Shown here in pieces: positions 49,141 to 59,774 of a stretch of 64,000 bases of DNA. Each line of letters opens with the position of its first letter. Positions within the stretch are counted from its first letter, which is position 1. The notes below the pieces were generated by a model, which was given only the letters and a program-made list of their open reading frames with translations, made no database searches and was not told the DNA's origin. The DNA is from Stictocephala bisonia. Its lineage: Eukaryota > Arthropoda > Insecta > Hemiptera > Membracidae. The position numbers and the translations under genes are program-made. Location of the stretch: the NCBI GenBank assembly GCA_035578905.1, contig JAQJVL010000198.1, positions 1,240,001 to 1,304,000 on the forward strand, in the 5' to 3' direction.

Positions 49141-49985
49141 ATTTTAAAATCTCCAAGAGGAGGGTAAACGTATGGCTGAGTAGATGTAACTATCTCCTAG
49201 AAGAAGATAAACGTACGGCTGAAAAGCTGTAACTATCTCCTAGAGGAGGTCAGACGTACGACTGAGTAGCTGTAACTATCTCCTAGAGGAGGGTAAACGT
49301 ACGGTTGAGTATCTGTAACATCCTAGAGGAGGGTAAACGTACGGCTGAGTAGCTTTAACTATCTCCTAGAGGGGGGTAAACGTACGGTTGAGTATCTGTA
49401 ACTATCTCCTAGAGGAGGGTAAACGTACGGTTGAGTATCTGTAACATCCTAGAGGAGGGTAAACGTACGGTTGAGTAGCTGTAACTATCTCCTAGAGGAG
49501 GGTAAACGTACGGTTGAGTATCTGTAACATCCTAGAGGAGGGTAAACGTACGGCTGAGTAGCTGTAACTATCTCCTAGAGGAGGGTACGTACGGTTGAGT
49601 ATCTGTAACATCCTAGAGAAGGGTAAACGTACGGCTGAGTAGCTGTAACTATCTCCTAGAGGAGGGTAAACGTACGGTTGAGTATCTGTAACATCCTAGA
49701 GGAGGGTAAACGTACGGCTGAGTAGCTGTAACTATCTCCTAGAGGGGGTTAAACGTACGGTTGAGTAGCTGTAACTATCTCCTAGAGGAGGGTAAACGTA
49801 CGGTTGAGTATCTGTAACATCCTAGAGGAGGGTAAACGTACGGCTGAGTAGCTGTAACTATCTCCTAGAGGAGGGTAAACGTACGGCTGAGTAGCTGTAA
49901 CTATCTCCTAGAGGAGGGTAAACGTGCGGTTGAGTATCTGTAACATCCTAGAGGAGGGTAAACGTATGGTTGAGTAGCTGTAAAT
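49141..49985. repeat. 43/38-bp alternating minisatellite, about 20 units
   Basis: Units contain 'ctagaggagggtaaacgtac' and 'ggttgagtatctgtaac'. Long units (about 43 bp) end 'gtaactatctc'; short units (about 38 bp) lack this and end 'gtaacatc'. In the second half they alternate long-short, giving an 81-bp higher-order unit. The array starts within a few bases of the 3' end of the R1 copy at 48590. Confidence 0.94.
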
Positions 49986-50873
49986 AACAACAGTGTTATG
50001 TTACGTGTTGGTTGAAAATACAAACTACGTCATATAACAAAAGATTAATTTAGTAATTAAGACAGTACGTAATTTACATTTTTGGTGTTTACTATTTCCA
50101 GGCTTTACCAAAGATTTAAGTGTTACAATCCTCAGTCCATAGGCAATTCTTCACTGTATCCCAAATTCTCAAGAAATTCAGATAAAAAGGGAATTCACAA
50201 ATGAATGAATTTTGAATCCCGATCAAAGGCTTCATAAAGAAAACAATTTTTTTTATCTTTGTAAATCCATATGCTCTGAGGATGGCAAACGTGGTTTACC
50301 GAACTTAATGGCCATAGGTCATGCATTTTCTTGTATATTTACTGAATAAAACTTGTGATTTATAACGTAGCCCTCATTCATGTTACGATATGAATTTAGA
50401 GAATCACAGGTGGCGACAGGCGATTCTTAAATGTATTTTAACATTGACAGTTAAATAAAAAATGTAACTGTCGATAATGGCTTTAAAAAATACATCGTAA
50501 CAAGAAAATTTGGTTTTCAATTAATGCAAACAAATAAATCCATCATGATTTGTTTAAGTTAAATGTAAATAATGGTCACTAGTTGTTTCATAGTGTAAAC
50601 AGCTACGTAACTCGGTCCGTGCTAGGTAATCTTGATATTTGAACCCGAAAATAAAATCTTATCTAGTTTTTAACTCATTATGATGCATTTATTTGTTTGC
50701 ATTAATTGAAAGAACAAATTTTATTTTGACGATATGGTTTTTAAAGCCGTTATTGAAAGTTAGAAATGTTATTTAGCAACAAAGGTAGTCAAGGTAAATT
50801 ATTTGTTTAAGAAGTTTTACATTTCAAAAAAGCCTGATTACTTACCAAACTATATATAGCAATAAAATAATAA
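49986..50873. other. Stretch between the alternating minisatellite and the AIG1-like copy
   Basis: AT-rich. A word set at 50275-50345 ('aaacgtggtttaccgaactt', 'aatggccata') recurs in altered form at 53655-53705, so a diverged repeat may be present. No gene was seen. Confidence 0.45.
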
Positions 50874-51538
50874 ATGGAAACGCCAAGAAGAAATAATATT
50901 CCAGAAGTTGTTATCTGGTTACCATGGCGTTGGTGCTCTGCAGTTTTCCTGCGGTGTCTTTTATGATTTTATGTTTGTCATTATAACTAAAGAAGTGGCT
51001 CCTATAGTGTCAGCATTTGGAGGAGAATTTAAATTTCTGACATGCTATTTTACAGTCCATATATTTAAGTGTCTGTTTTCTGATAAACATTACCAATGGA
51101 AATGGATCAAAAGTAGCAAAAATAAAAAATCTCGAACAGTCGAGTTTGGCTTTTCCATTTCCTGTTTGTTGGTGTGACTTCCTGGGTCTATATGACGTGG
51201 ACAGAGAGCTGGTTCTACCAAAAGTAATGGACCAATACTTTCCATCTTTGTTAAATCATATAATGCAAACAAACATAATGGTTTTCACCCTCATAGAACT
51301 GCGTTTAGCTTATCGAAAGTACCCCACTAGATGGAAAGGACTGTTGGCTCTGGTAATCTTCATGACGTCCCTCATGTCTTGGATTCATGTGGTGTACTAC
51401 AAGAGAGGCTATTGGGTGTATAACGCATTCAGCTTGCTCCATTTTCTCTGGAGAGCTGCGTTTATCGTGGTTTGTGTTCTTGTCACGTGCGTCTTCTACT
51501 TTATTGGCGAACAGATCAACATCTGTGTTTGGTATTAA
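50874..51538 (+). pseudogene. AIG1/ADTRP-family membrane hydrolase, intronless damaged copy
   Basis: The family consists of multi-pass membrane proteins; human AIG1 and ADTRP hydrolyse fatty acid esters of hydroxy fatty acids, using a Thr and a His. Here frame 1 gives HGVGALQFSCGVFYDFMFV and FGGEFKFLTCYF (the Thr of LT is kept). Another frame gives GLYDVDRELVLPKVMDQYFP, LLNHIMQTNIMVFTLIELRL, AYRKYPTRWKG, SWIHVVYYKRGYWVY (His kept) and FYFIGEQINICVWY up to a TAA at 51536. Between them (about 51130-51185) at least two small indels move the frame, and a third frame briefly reads LFVGVTSW. The N-terminal 10-15 residues also look shifted. The whole domain in 660 bp without introns suggests a processed copy; poly-A signals lie downstream (51745 and 51810), but no clear poly-A tract. 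A live gene with sequencing errors is the alternative. Confidence 0.85.
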
Positions 51539-52080
51539 AAAACAACAACCACAAATGTTTCAACTTCACTACAACAACAAACTACAACTTCAACAACTCA
51601 AGTATTATAGTCACACACAAAATCAGCAGATCAAAGATAAGCCATTATACTGAAAATTATAATTATTGGTACTGTAAATATATACACTCTGAAACTGTTG
51701 ACGAAAGTGATCAAGATCATCGACTGATTTTGCCTGAATTAGAAATAAATAAAATATAATTTACACTTCATCAATACGTAATATTGTATATAATTTTATT
51801 TCTTATCTAATAAAAAATAATTAATATTATTGTCTAAATGTAAAGTACAAGACAACGTTTTAGTTAGAATTATTTTTATCTGCTCATAAAATATGAAAAA
51901 ATTCTCATCAATTGATGTATAACACTTTCAAAGAAGGTCTTTTTCTCTTCACGTGTAACCCAATTATAACCTTCTTTAAGTTATAATTGGTTACACTACA
52001 CACTCACATCTTCAGTAGTGTAGACCGATATTTTGTCTAGTTTCATTTTACGCCTTTAGTGAAATTGAGAATCAATTTTG

Positions 52081-52360
52081 TTATCATGGGTATTACATGC
52101 ACATTTTGTTATCATGGGTATTACATGCACATTTTGTTATCATGGGTATTACATTCACATTTTGTTATCATGGGTATTACATGCACATTTTGTTATCATG
52201 GGTATTACATGCACATTTTGTTATCATGGGTATTACATGCACATTTTTTTATCATGGGTATTACATGCACATTTTGTTATCATGGGTATTACATGCACAT
52301 TTTGTTATCATGGGTATTACATGCACATTTTGTTATCATGGGTATTACATGCACATTTTC
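52081..52360. repeat. 28-bp tandem repeat, 10 units
   Basis: 'ttatcatgggtattacatgc' plus 'acattttg' recurs ten times at exactly 28 bp, with two substitutions in the whole array. Because 28 is not a multiple of three, all three plus frames stay open and encode the same cycling peptide (VIMGITCTFCYHGYYMHILL). These are not genes. Confidence 0.97.
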
Positions 52361-54404
52361 GCCCATTTTACAGTTTAAATTGCGTACAACATTCACTGAC
52401 TGTTTTAAACACCATACCATCAATAATGAGTCTTGTTTTGGTTTCACCCAACACTTCTAACACAGCCATTGGCTGATGTCAGTAAAGTTTTGGATCTTTC
52501 TAACGATATAAGGCTGAACTAGTGAGGTATCCATTATGTTTAATTTGCTACCAAAGTCAAAGCGATAGTATTTTTTTTCTTAAATGTTCTGTAATTTAAG
52601 ATTATTCTGCCTATATTCACATTTTACACCATAACGGTTGAACTGTTTGACCTTACAAACAGCGTGCCCCTTCGACACGTGCATTCCCCTTCGGCTAAGC
52701 CTCCTGTCTGGGGAACCGGTCGGCAGCGCTTTCTCCCGACTTATCCCACCACATCTTGTGCTAATGGTGAGTGAATCAGCCGCTATCAGACGTTATTTAT
52801 TGGACCCTTGCCATTAGACGGGCCCGTTTCATTGCCCCAGCAGTCCGCTACAGCTCTGGGCGCACTCAATGTCAGTATCATAAAATAGGATCGAAGTATT
52901 TTTTGCCAGAAGTCATTTTTATATTTTCTAAGGGGCCCGTTTAGCTTCACGAAAACGCCAAAAACGTGGGTTTGTGCTATTTCCAGGATTCGATTCGTAA
53001 TAGTGATCGGTAAAGAACTAATCGGATTCTTGATAGGCAAAGAACTAAACTGAACCATATATGATTTTTGTAAAAAAATTGTGTTTTAAAAAATACGTTT
53101 TAACTGAATATGTCAAGATTTCAAAGCAATTCTTGATTATTGAAGATATTAAACTGATAATATCAACTTGTGGTCCACCAGATTGGACCTTTAATCTTCT
53201 TCACTATAATTCAATATAATAATATACACGAATCGTACAGGTGAAATAGAACAGCCTGTGTTACCGATTTGTATTCATTGTTGAAGGGATGTTAGCTTTC
53301 CTTCGGTAGCTTGAGAGTTTTGGAAACGGAAAATTTAAAATAAAATATTTATTATTAATATTTTACTTTATTATACACTTTCTAGAGGCTTCAATTCGAC
53401 TAGAAAACTTTAAGAATACAATATTGAAAAAGAATAACCGTGTCTTAGAGTGTATCTTTTGTTTTTGTGTCCTTGTTTGTCCTTTTTTTAACTTGCATGC
53501 ATGCATGCACATTGCATTATGTACAAATAAATTCTGTTTCATAGTATGTGAGCAGTTATTTATAACAGTAAACAAATAGAGGTGGAACAGAGATTTTGGC
53601 CATTAGAATAAACATTTCATATTAAATAAAAATAATTCCTTTGGGAATTCCACTGTTCTGAGGAAGGTAACTTAGTTTACCGAATTCGATGACCGTAATA
53701 TTTTGTATATTATTACGTATTTAAATTATAGTAAATTAGTGTTGTGCGACGTTCACTTGATTTAAATCAAATTGTGTCTCTGTTTAATCATGTGGCACGA
53801 AAATAATTTGTTCTTGAATTCTAACCTAGCATTCAGTATCAGAATAAAATGTTGGCCCTGTAAGTCAGTATAATGACAGTTTTATTTGTATTATTGCTGT
53901 TTACGCTTAAAATCACAATGAAAACCCGCGTTAGGCGTTTTAGATCACGTGACATTTCACAGGCAACAACGGTCAAATGTCCTCAAGATCCATATGTTCA
54001 TAATTCTTCTAGAGATGACAGAGATACACTCTTACTAAATCAGCGGATCTATCACTAAGAGAGGACAGGACCAGTTCCTCGGTTAGTTATGTATCGCGTA
54101 TCGGTCCCCTAGATCTGCAGGACACGGCAGGACGGCTGCTGGGACCTGGCGCCGCCGGACATCTGTTGGCCAAATTGGTCCTCTTCCGGCCAAAAACATC
54201 AGATGCTCTCCGCATACTTCCTGATTTTCGAGTTTACATCGATGTTTAGACACTTTTGTCGGTTTGGGCCGAATAAAAACAATCTACAATGTTTTGCAGT
54301 AAGAATAAAAATTCTAGTTGAATAATATTTATTCTTTATAACATTTATGAAACATATCTATAAATGTCTTAACTTGATTATGGTCCTGCAATAATAATAC
54401 TATT
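52361..54404. other. Unassigned sequence
   Basis: GC-richer patches at 52665-52870 and 54065-54190 have no clear reading frame. No host exon could be supported. Confidence 0.45.
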
Positions 54405-55527
54405 CTCTATGGTCGTAACAGGCTTCCTTGCACTATAACTACAATACTGTCCTCTATGGTCGTAACCGGCTTCCTTGCACTATAACTACAATACTGTCTT
54501 CTATGGTCGTAACCGGCTTCCTTGCACTATAACTACAATACTGTCTTCTATGGTCGTAACCGGCTTCCTTGCACTATAACTACAATACTGTCTTCTATGG
54601 TCGTAACCGGCTTCCTTGCACTATAACTACAATACTGTCTTCTATGGTCGTAACCGGCTTCCTTGCACTATAACTACAATACTGTCCTCTATGGTCGTAA
54701 CCGGCTTCCTTGCACTATAACTACAATACTGTCTTCTATGGTCGTAACCGGCTTCCTTGCACTATAACTACAATACTGTCTTCTATGGTCGTAACCGGCT
54801 TCCTTGCACTATAACTACAATACTGTCTTCTATGGTCGTAACCGGCTTCCTTGCACTATAACTACAATACTGTCTTCTATGGTCGTAACCGGCTTCCTTG
54901 CACTATAACTACAATACTGTCTTCTATGGTCGTAACCGGCTTCCTTGCACTATAACTACAATACTGTCTTCTATGGTCGTAACCGGCTTCCTTGCACTAT
55001 AACTACAATACTGTCCTCTATGGTCGTAACCGGCTTCCTTGCACTATAACTACAATACTGTCTTCTATGGTCGTAACCGGCTTCCTTGCACTATAACTAC
55101 AATACTGTCTTCTATGGTCGTAACCGGCTTCCTTGCACTATAACTACAATACTGTCTTCTATGGTCGTAACCGGCTTCCTTGCACTATAACTACAATACT
55201 GTCTTCTATGGTCGTAACCGGCTTCCTTGCACTATAACTACAATACTGTCCTCTATGGTCGTAACCGGCTTCCTTGCACTATAACTACAATACTGTCTTC
55301 TATGGTCGTAACCGGCTTCCTTGCACTATAACTACAATACTGTCCTCTATGGTCGTAACCGGCTTCCTTGCACTATAACTACAATACTGTCCTCTATGGT
55401 CGTAACCGGCTTCCTTGCACTATAACTACAATACTGTCTTCTATGGTCGTAACCGGCTTCCTTGCACTATAACTACAATACTGTCTTCTATGGTCGTAAC
55501 CGGCTTCCTTGCACTATAACTACAATT
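54405..55527. repeat. 47-bp minisatellite A, 24 units
   Basis: Unit words are 'ctatggtcgtaaccggcttc', 'cttgcactataactacaata' and 'ctgtctt'. Starts fall at 54405 plus multiples of 47 without any indel. Nearly all variation is at one site (ctgtcTtct or ctgtcCtct). The array is flanked by 'aataataatacta' and 'caattaactagcg'. Confidence 0.98.
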
Positions 55528-55844
55528 AACTAGCGAGAAAATAGATAGTAGTTAAGTAGTACAGTGATATCACAACCAAAAACAAGAAACAGGACTACAC
55601 TCTTATGGGTCCCACGAAGCAGGCTTGTCCTGACCTATGAAGTCAGTTGTTATACTGTCATCACAGGTAGCGTCAGCGGTCTCCCTCTCTCTGTGTTTCT
55701 CTTAAGAATACGCTAAACTAACTTGTAGTATGAAAAAAGTCTTCCGATCACTTGTATGAGACCATTTACCGTTAGATAGTAGCACACGCGTGCGTCACAA
55801 GCAAATGCATTGCCTTGGTTTATTTATATTGTCAATGGCGATAT

Positions 55845-55985
55845 CGATTGAAAGTGAAATTAAACAGAAAATAATTGACTGAGATCGATTATAACTATTC
55901 TATTACTTCGATTATATCGATTTAAAATGAAAAAAAAAAAAAACAGAAAAGAATCGATTGATATCGATTATAACCGTTCGATGTT
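55845..55985. promoter_or_regulatory. Cluster of ATCGAT / CGATA sites
   Basis: At least five ATCGAT words, three of them within TATCGAT, lie in about 130 bp ('gcgatatcgattg', 'tatatcgattt', 'aatcgattgatatcgatta'). In Drosophila, TATCGATA and CGATA are bound by DREF and BEAF-32. Whether this is a regulatory or boundary element here, or just low-complexity AT sequence, cannot be told. Confidence 0.3.
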
Positions 55986-56532
55986 ATGTTTCGTATTGCC
56001 CACTCCCAGAAGACGTTGGATTTCTCTATGAAACGTTCTTACACTCGTAGGATCTTGGTGAGATCTTATCTCATGAGTCACCTCAATTGAGAAATGTCTG
56101 GTCATCTCATTGGCCAAGAAAGAAAGCCCAAACCTCTCACTCCAGCTCCAGCACTCCATCACTCAGGTCTCCAGCTAATGAACGTGGCAATTATCGCTGG
56201 AGAGACAAGTACAGCTGCGTGAGAATGTCACGCCCCCACCCCACCCCTCCTATATAGTGCAATTCACGTGATGTGAACACTGCCTCTTTTCCGGAGTGTA
56301 CAATTTAATGAAAATATGAACTAGCTATTCTACAGAAAATCTCACATGGAAATAGGTGGTACATATACCCTGAGTATCGGAATAAATGCGGTTTTTGGTT
56401 CTTTTTTGTCAAAAACTTTCCAATTATTGCGATTGGTCTGTAATTTACCATCTCATACTGTCTAGTTGTCATATAAAACCAAAATTTTTTAATCAATGGG
56501 TTGATAACTTTGACATGTTGCAAGTAATTACC

Positions 56533-56620
56533 ACCACCACTTAGAAGAAACAAACAGAGGTCACATCCAGTAGTGTGCTGGTGTCGAGTTCTCCAGTTGT
56601 CTACATGGAAGGGCACCGTA
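56533..56620. repeat. Dispersed repeat D1, copy 2
   Basis: Same orientation as the copy at 2855. About 70 bp are alignable by eye with small gaps. No terminal features were found. Confidence 0.55.
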
Positions 56621-57059
56621 ATTAGTCTCCACTACAAATCCTTAAGGATAAACGTAGTAAATTTAAAAAGATGTACATTACCTACCATAAGTAAGCGACC
56701 TGTGTTTCTTTCTCCCCGTGGTAGCACTTAAATCTCGTCTAACATTGGAGATTAAAGATTAAGTAAAGTTCCAATAACTCACTTAACTATTTCATTTTTA
56801 TAAAACTACTTGTCATGTCTGCTTTTAACACCCTTTTGACTCTGACGATAAACTCAAAAGTAAAAACAATGTTCCAGTGTTATTTTGGAAATTTGACCTC
56901 CCTTAGTTTGACTCGTGACCCTCCAAAATAAGTTCCAATTGAAACATCTGTGGGATGCCACTTGAGACCTTAGCCTCTCTTTCAAACAGATTGATTTAGA
57001 CTGTTTCGATGTATTCATTAGAAACACTCTCCAAATTTAATATTAGTGAAGAGACAGAA

Positions 57060-57320
57060 TGGAAATCTTGGTTGCCCATTTAACGGACATTCCCCCCCCC
57101 CCCGCCCCAGACATTGCAAATGCACAATACACAAGCTCTGCGTACTACAGCTTTGTCCCTGGTTTACTCCACTGCTGAGTATTGCGCTCCCGTGTGGCTT
57201 AACAGTACACAAGTACGAGAGGTTGATGCCGACTATACAGGGCGCTGAGGGTTATCAGCGGCACCCTCATTGCAACAACCCCTCAACCCTTCCACTGCTA
57301 TTCAACTGCTCCTCCTTATA
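57060..57320 (+). mobile_element. Non-LTR reverse transcriptase C-terminal fragment (RTE-like)
   Basis: TQALRTTALSLVYSTAEYCA, PVWLNSTQVREVD is the typical post-palm block (LR..AL.LVYS.AEYC.PVW..S). After a frameshift it continues LRVISGTL. The fragment ends in the codons of APPYNL exactly where the MITE at 57327 begins. A C-rich run (57091-57104) lies inside. Confidence 0.8.
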
Positions 57321-57326
57321 ACTTAA

Positions 57327-57990
57327 GAGTCTGAAGTGGCTGTCGGCCATGTTGGTTTTAATCCCATAAGAACAATGTTGTTTTCGAACCAGACATACGA
57401 TCATGCATGTACAAATTAAGAGTTATATTTAGACGGGTTTCCAAACAAATTGTTCCAGGCTGATTTCTACTGTAGGGGTGGGGGTGGGTTCGAGCAGTCA
57501 GTCTCGCGTAGCGCCTCACCCATCCTTGCATTGTTTTAGCCACGTGCTCCTATAGATTCATTACATATAGATTAGATACATTTACATTTTATTTAGATCA
57601 GTTACATTTTACTTTAATCTCAAGTTTTGTCACAGTTTCAATAAGTTCTTATCATAAATTTCAATATCAATAAACTAGTGATTTTATTACATCTCATTTT
57701 GTTTCTCATTAATTATTTTTACACGATTCAAAATATTCTTATCGCGTCGTACATACGCCGCAACACAAATTGCATTTGACCAATAGTGAAATTGCTTGTT
57801 GGAATTGCTTTGCGAATCTCCAATTAATTTTAGAGAACAAATATAAAAAATATGTAGTTTGAAGTTTTATTTTCACCTACTTTACAAAACTAGGCGCATT
57901 TATTCAAAACATCAAAAGTAACCCAATGCGCAATATGATAACGTTTACAATTACCTAATTACAAATTTTGATCAATAAATAACGAACATT
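57327..57990. mobile_element. MITE family M1, copy 3, itself interrupted
   Basis: The left end 'gagtctgaagtggctgtcgg' is preceded by TAA and followed by the family text 'tggttttaatcccataagaa'. The interior resumes after an insert at 57765 ('ttgttggaattgctttgcga'). The right terminal repeat is missing; similarity stops near 57990. Confidence 0.8.
57453..57764. mobile_element. Unclassified 312-bp insertion with 8-bp target duplication
   Basis: ACAAATTG occurs at 57445-57452 and again at 57765-57772, and the M1 sequence is continuous when the bases between are removed. The insert has no matching inverted ends, so it is probably a retroposed or SINE-type sequence. A B-box-like 'gggttcgagcag' lies near 57487, and the rest is AT-rich. 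Confidence 0.75.
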
Positions 57991-58271
57991 TATTTAGCTT
58001 TGAAAAATAAAAATAGCCTCCATTTTGAAATGGTAAAACGAAAGAACTTGATACTGTATACTGCAGTAGGTCTTACATACATGTGCCGGGTTTGAAGATA
58101 ATATCTTGAGGGGATTAGATATGATAACTTATATAACAAACACATTCAGACAGAGACGAAAAACTAAGCGTTTTAAGACACATGTTTATAGGAACTTTTC
58201 CCTTAGTTTTCATGTAAGTTATATAGTATATAACGTACACCTGTATAATATATATACAGTGTATAATATAT

Positions 58272-58507
58272 TACCACTTTACGTACGTGTCTGGGTGGGC
58301 GAGTAGTCAATACCACTGTACATGTATGGGTGGGAAGGTTGGTAAATATCACTGTACGTATATGGTTGGGAGGGTGGTTCAATACCACGGTACGTGTATG
58401 GGTGGGAGGGTGGGTCTATACCACTGTACGTGTCTGGGTGGGAGGGTGGGGCAGTACTACTGTACGTATATGGGTGGGAGGGTGGGTCAATACCACTGTA
58501 CGTGTCT
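58272..58507. repeat. 36-bp minisatellite, 6 to 7 units
   Basis: Units of about 36 bp carry 'taccactgtacgtgtatggg' and 'tgggagggtgggtcaa'. Three overlapping open frames run through it because of the G-rich repeat and are not genes. Further copies are at 19590 and, reversed, at 48010. Confidence 0.93.
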
Positions 58508-58544
58508 TTATCGAGCTTTTACAGTGTGTTTTATATATATATAC

Positions 58545-59150
58545 TCAATGCACAGTTTTCAGACTGCAAAAAAAGCAGTACGTATTATATCAAAACTGAA
58601 TTCTATAGAGTCGTGTCAACCAGCCTTTATTAAGCTGAGATTACTAACACTGCCCTGTCTCTACATCCTTGAAACTACTCTCCTCTGTATGACCAAGTGT
58701 CACCTTATGCGAGGTAGTGACATACATACTTACGGAACCAGAGGCAGGGACAATTACAGAATTGGACAGCACAGAACGGCGATATACGAGCGCTTACTAT
58801 CGCAGGCGGGTGCTACGTTTATCAACAGCACTACCTGACTATGAAAAATGTTCCAGTGACCCGGGAACTAAAAGTTAGGCTGAAGAGTTTCTTGACTCAA
58901 AAGGCATTGTACTCGTTGGGGGGACTCCAATACAACTGGGGGAGCAAATCTCGGCTCGGAGTTGGGACGGAAATTGCCAGAGTATGAATGAAGGTGTGAA
59001 TGAATATTGGAAATGTATGTGTGAATGAGAGAATGGGTGGTGTGTTTCAAGTTTCATGTTTATATTTATCTAGTTTTATTCTAAGCACAATATGACATTT
59101 TGTATACAACAATCTGTTGTCAAACACAAATAAAGATTTATTATTATTAA
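58545..59150 (+). mobile_element. Non-LTR element 3' end, family R1, copy 3
   Basis: The plus strand reads FRLQKKAVRIISKLNSIESC (first residues frameshifted), LRLLTLPCLYILETTLL, IHTYGTRGRDNYRIGQHRTA, IYERLLSQAGATFIN and, after shifts, LKSFLTQKALYSL. It aligns to the last 130 residues of the 38461 copy. A (TTA)n tail ends it at 59137-59150. Several frameshifts make it a pseudogene. Confidence 0.88.
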
Positions 59151-59774
59151 TTTGGCCCTGTGGTTCAACGGAACACCGTATTTTAGATTCTATAGTAAAT
59201 GCAAGGGAGTCTTTTTTAACAAATTTTAAGACATTTGCTTGTAACGACTCCCTAAAGACTGTTATCAGTAGGGGAGAGAGTGGTAATCATGAGGTCGGAC
59301 TAAACCCGTGTTTACGTCTCTAAACGACGTTTTGTGTGTAGGCGGTGAAGCTACAAAGGACGCGACACCCAGGTACAGGATTAGGCAGGAACCCTAGACA
59401 ACAATAGGAGAGGGTGTGTGAGGACAGCCGAAACCCACTAATTGTCAGATTATGATTCATCGATTTTAGATGCCTTTGACCGCAGTCCAGGTCCCGGTTG
59501 GGCGCGGAACCAATTCCGAGGTCTTTGCCCCTCGAACACCTGTCTTGGTCCACTAATTAATTGATTGCGTCAATATCATTAATTGGTAGATGTGAGCTTG
59601 ACGTCTGATAGTGTGACTTTAATAACTACAAATTGGCGCTGATTCATGAATGCACAACGAGAGATCTGTGTTCATCTCTTCAACACATTCAATCACTACT
59701 GCTATGGTACGTTTCAATTTTGTTCTTTATCAAAGGAGTTAAAATGTGAGTAATTTCAACAAAATGAAGATGCG

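Larger units (their letters stand above)
55528..57059. other. Unassigned sequence with the ATCGAT cluster
   Basis: Contains the ATCGAT cluster and repeat D1. A minus-strand frame at 55968-56162 (64 codons) has no recognised motif. Confidence 0.45.

Noticed and set aside
52059..52476. Three overlapping ORFs with a repeated HGYYMHILLSWVL-type peptide
   Set aside because: The 28-bp unit keeps all three frames open and yields the same cycling peptide, so it is a by-product of the period and not a repeat protein.
58287..58838. 183-codon ORF joining a Gly/Trp/Tyr-rich repeat to reverse transcriptase text
   Set aside because: It is a chance fusion of the 36-bp minisatellite with a truncated retrotransposon end, not a chimeric gene.
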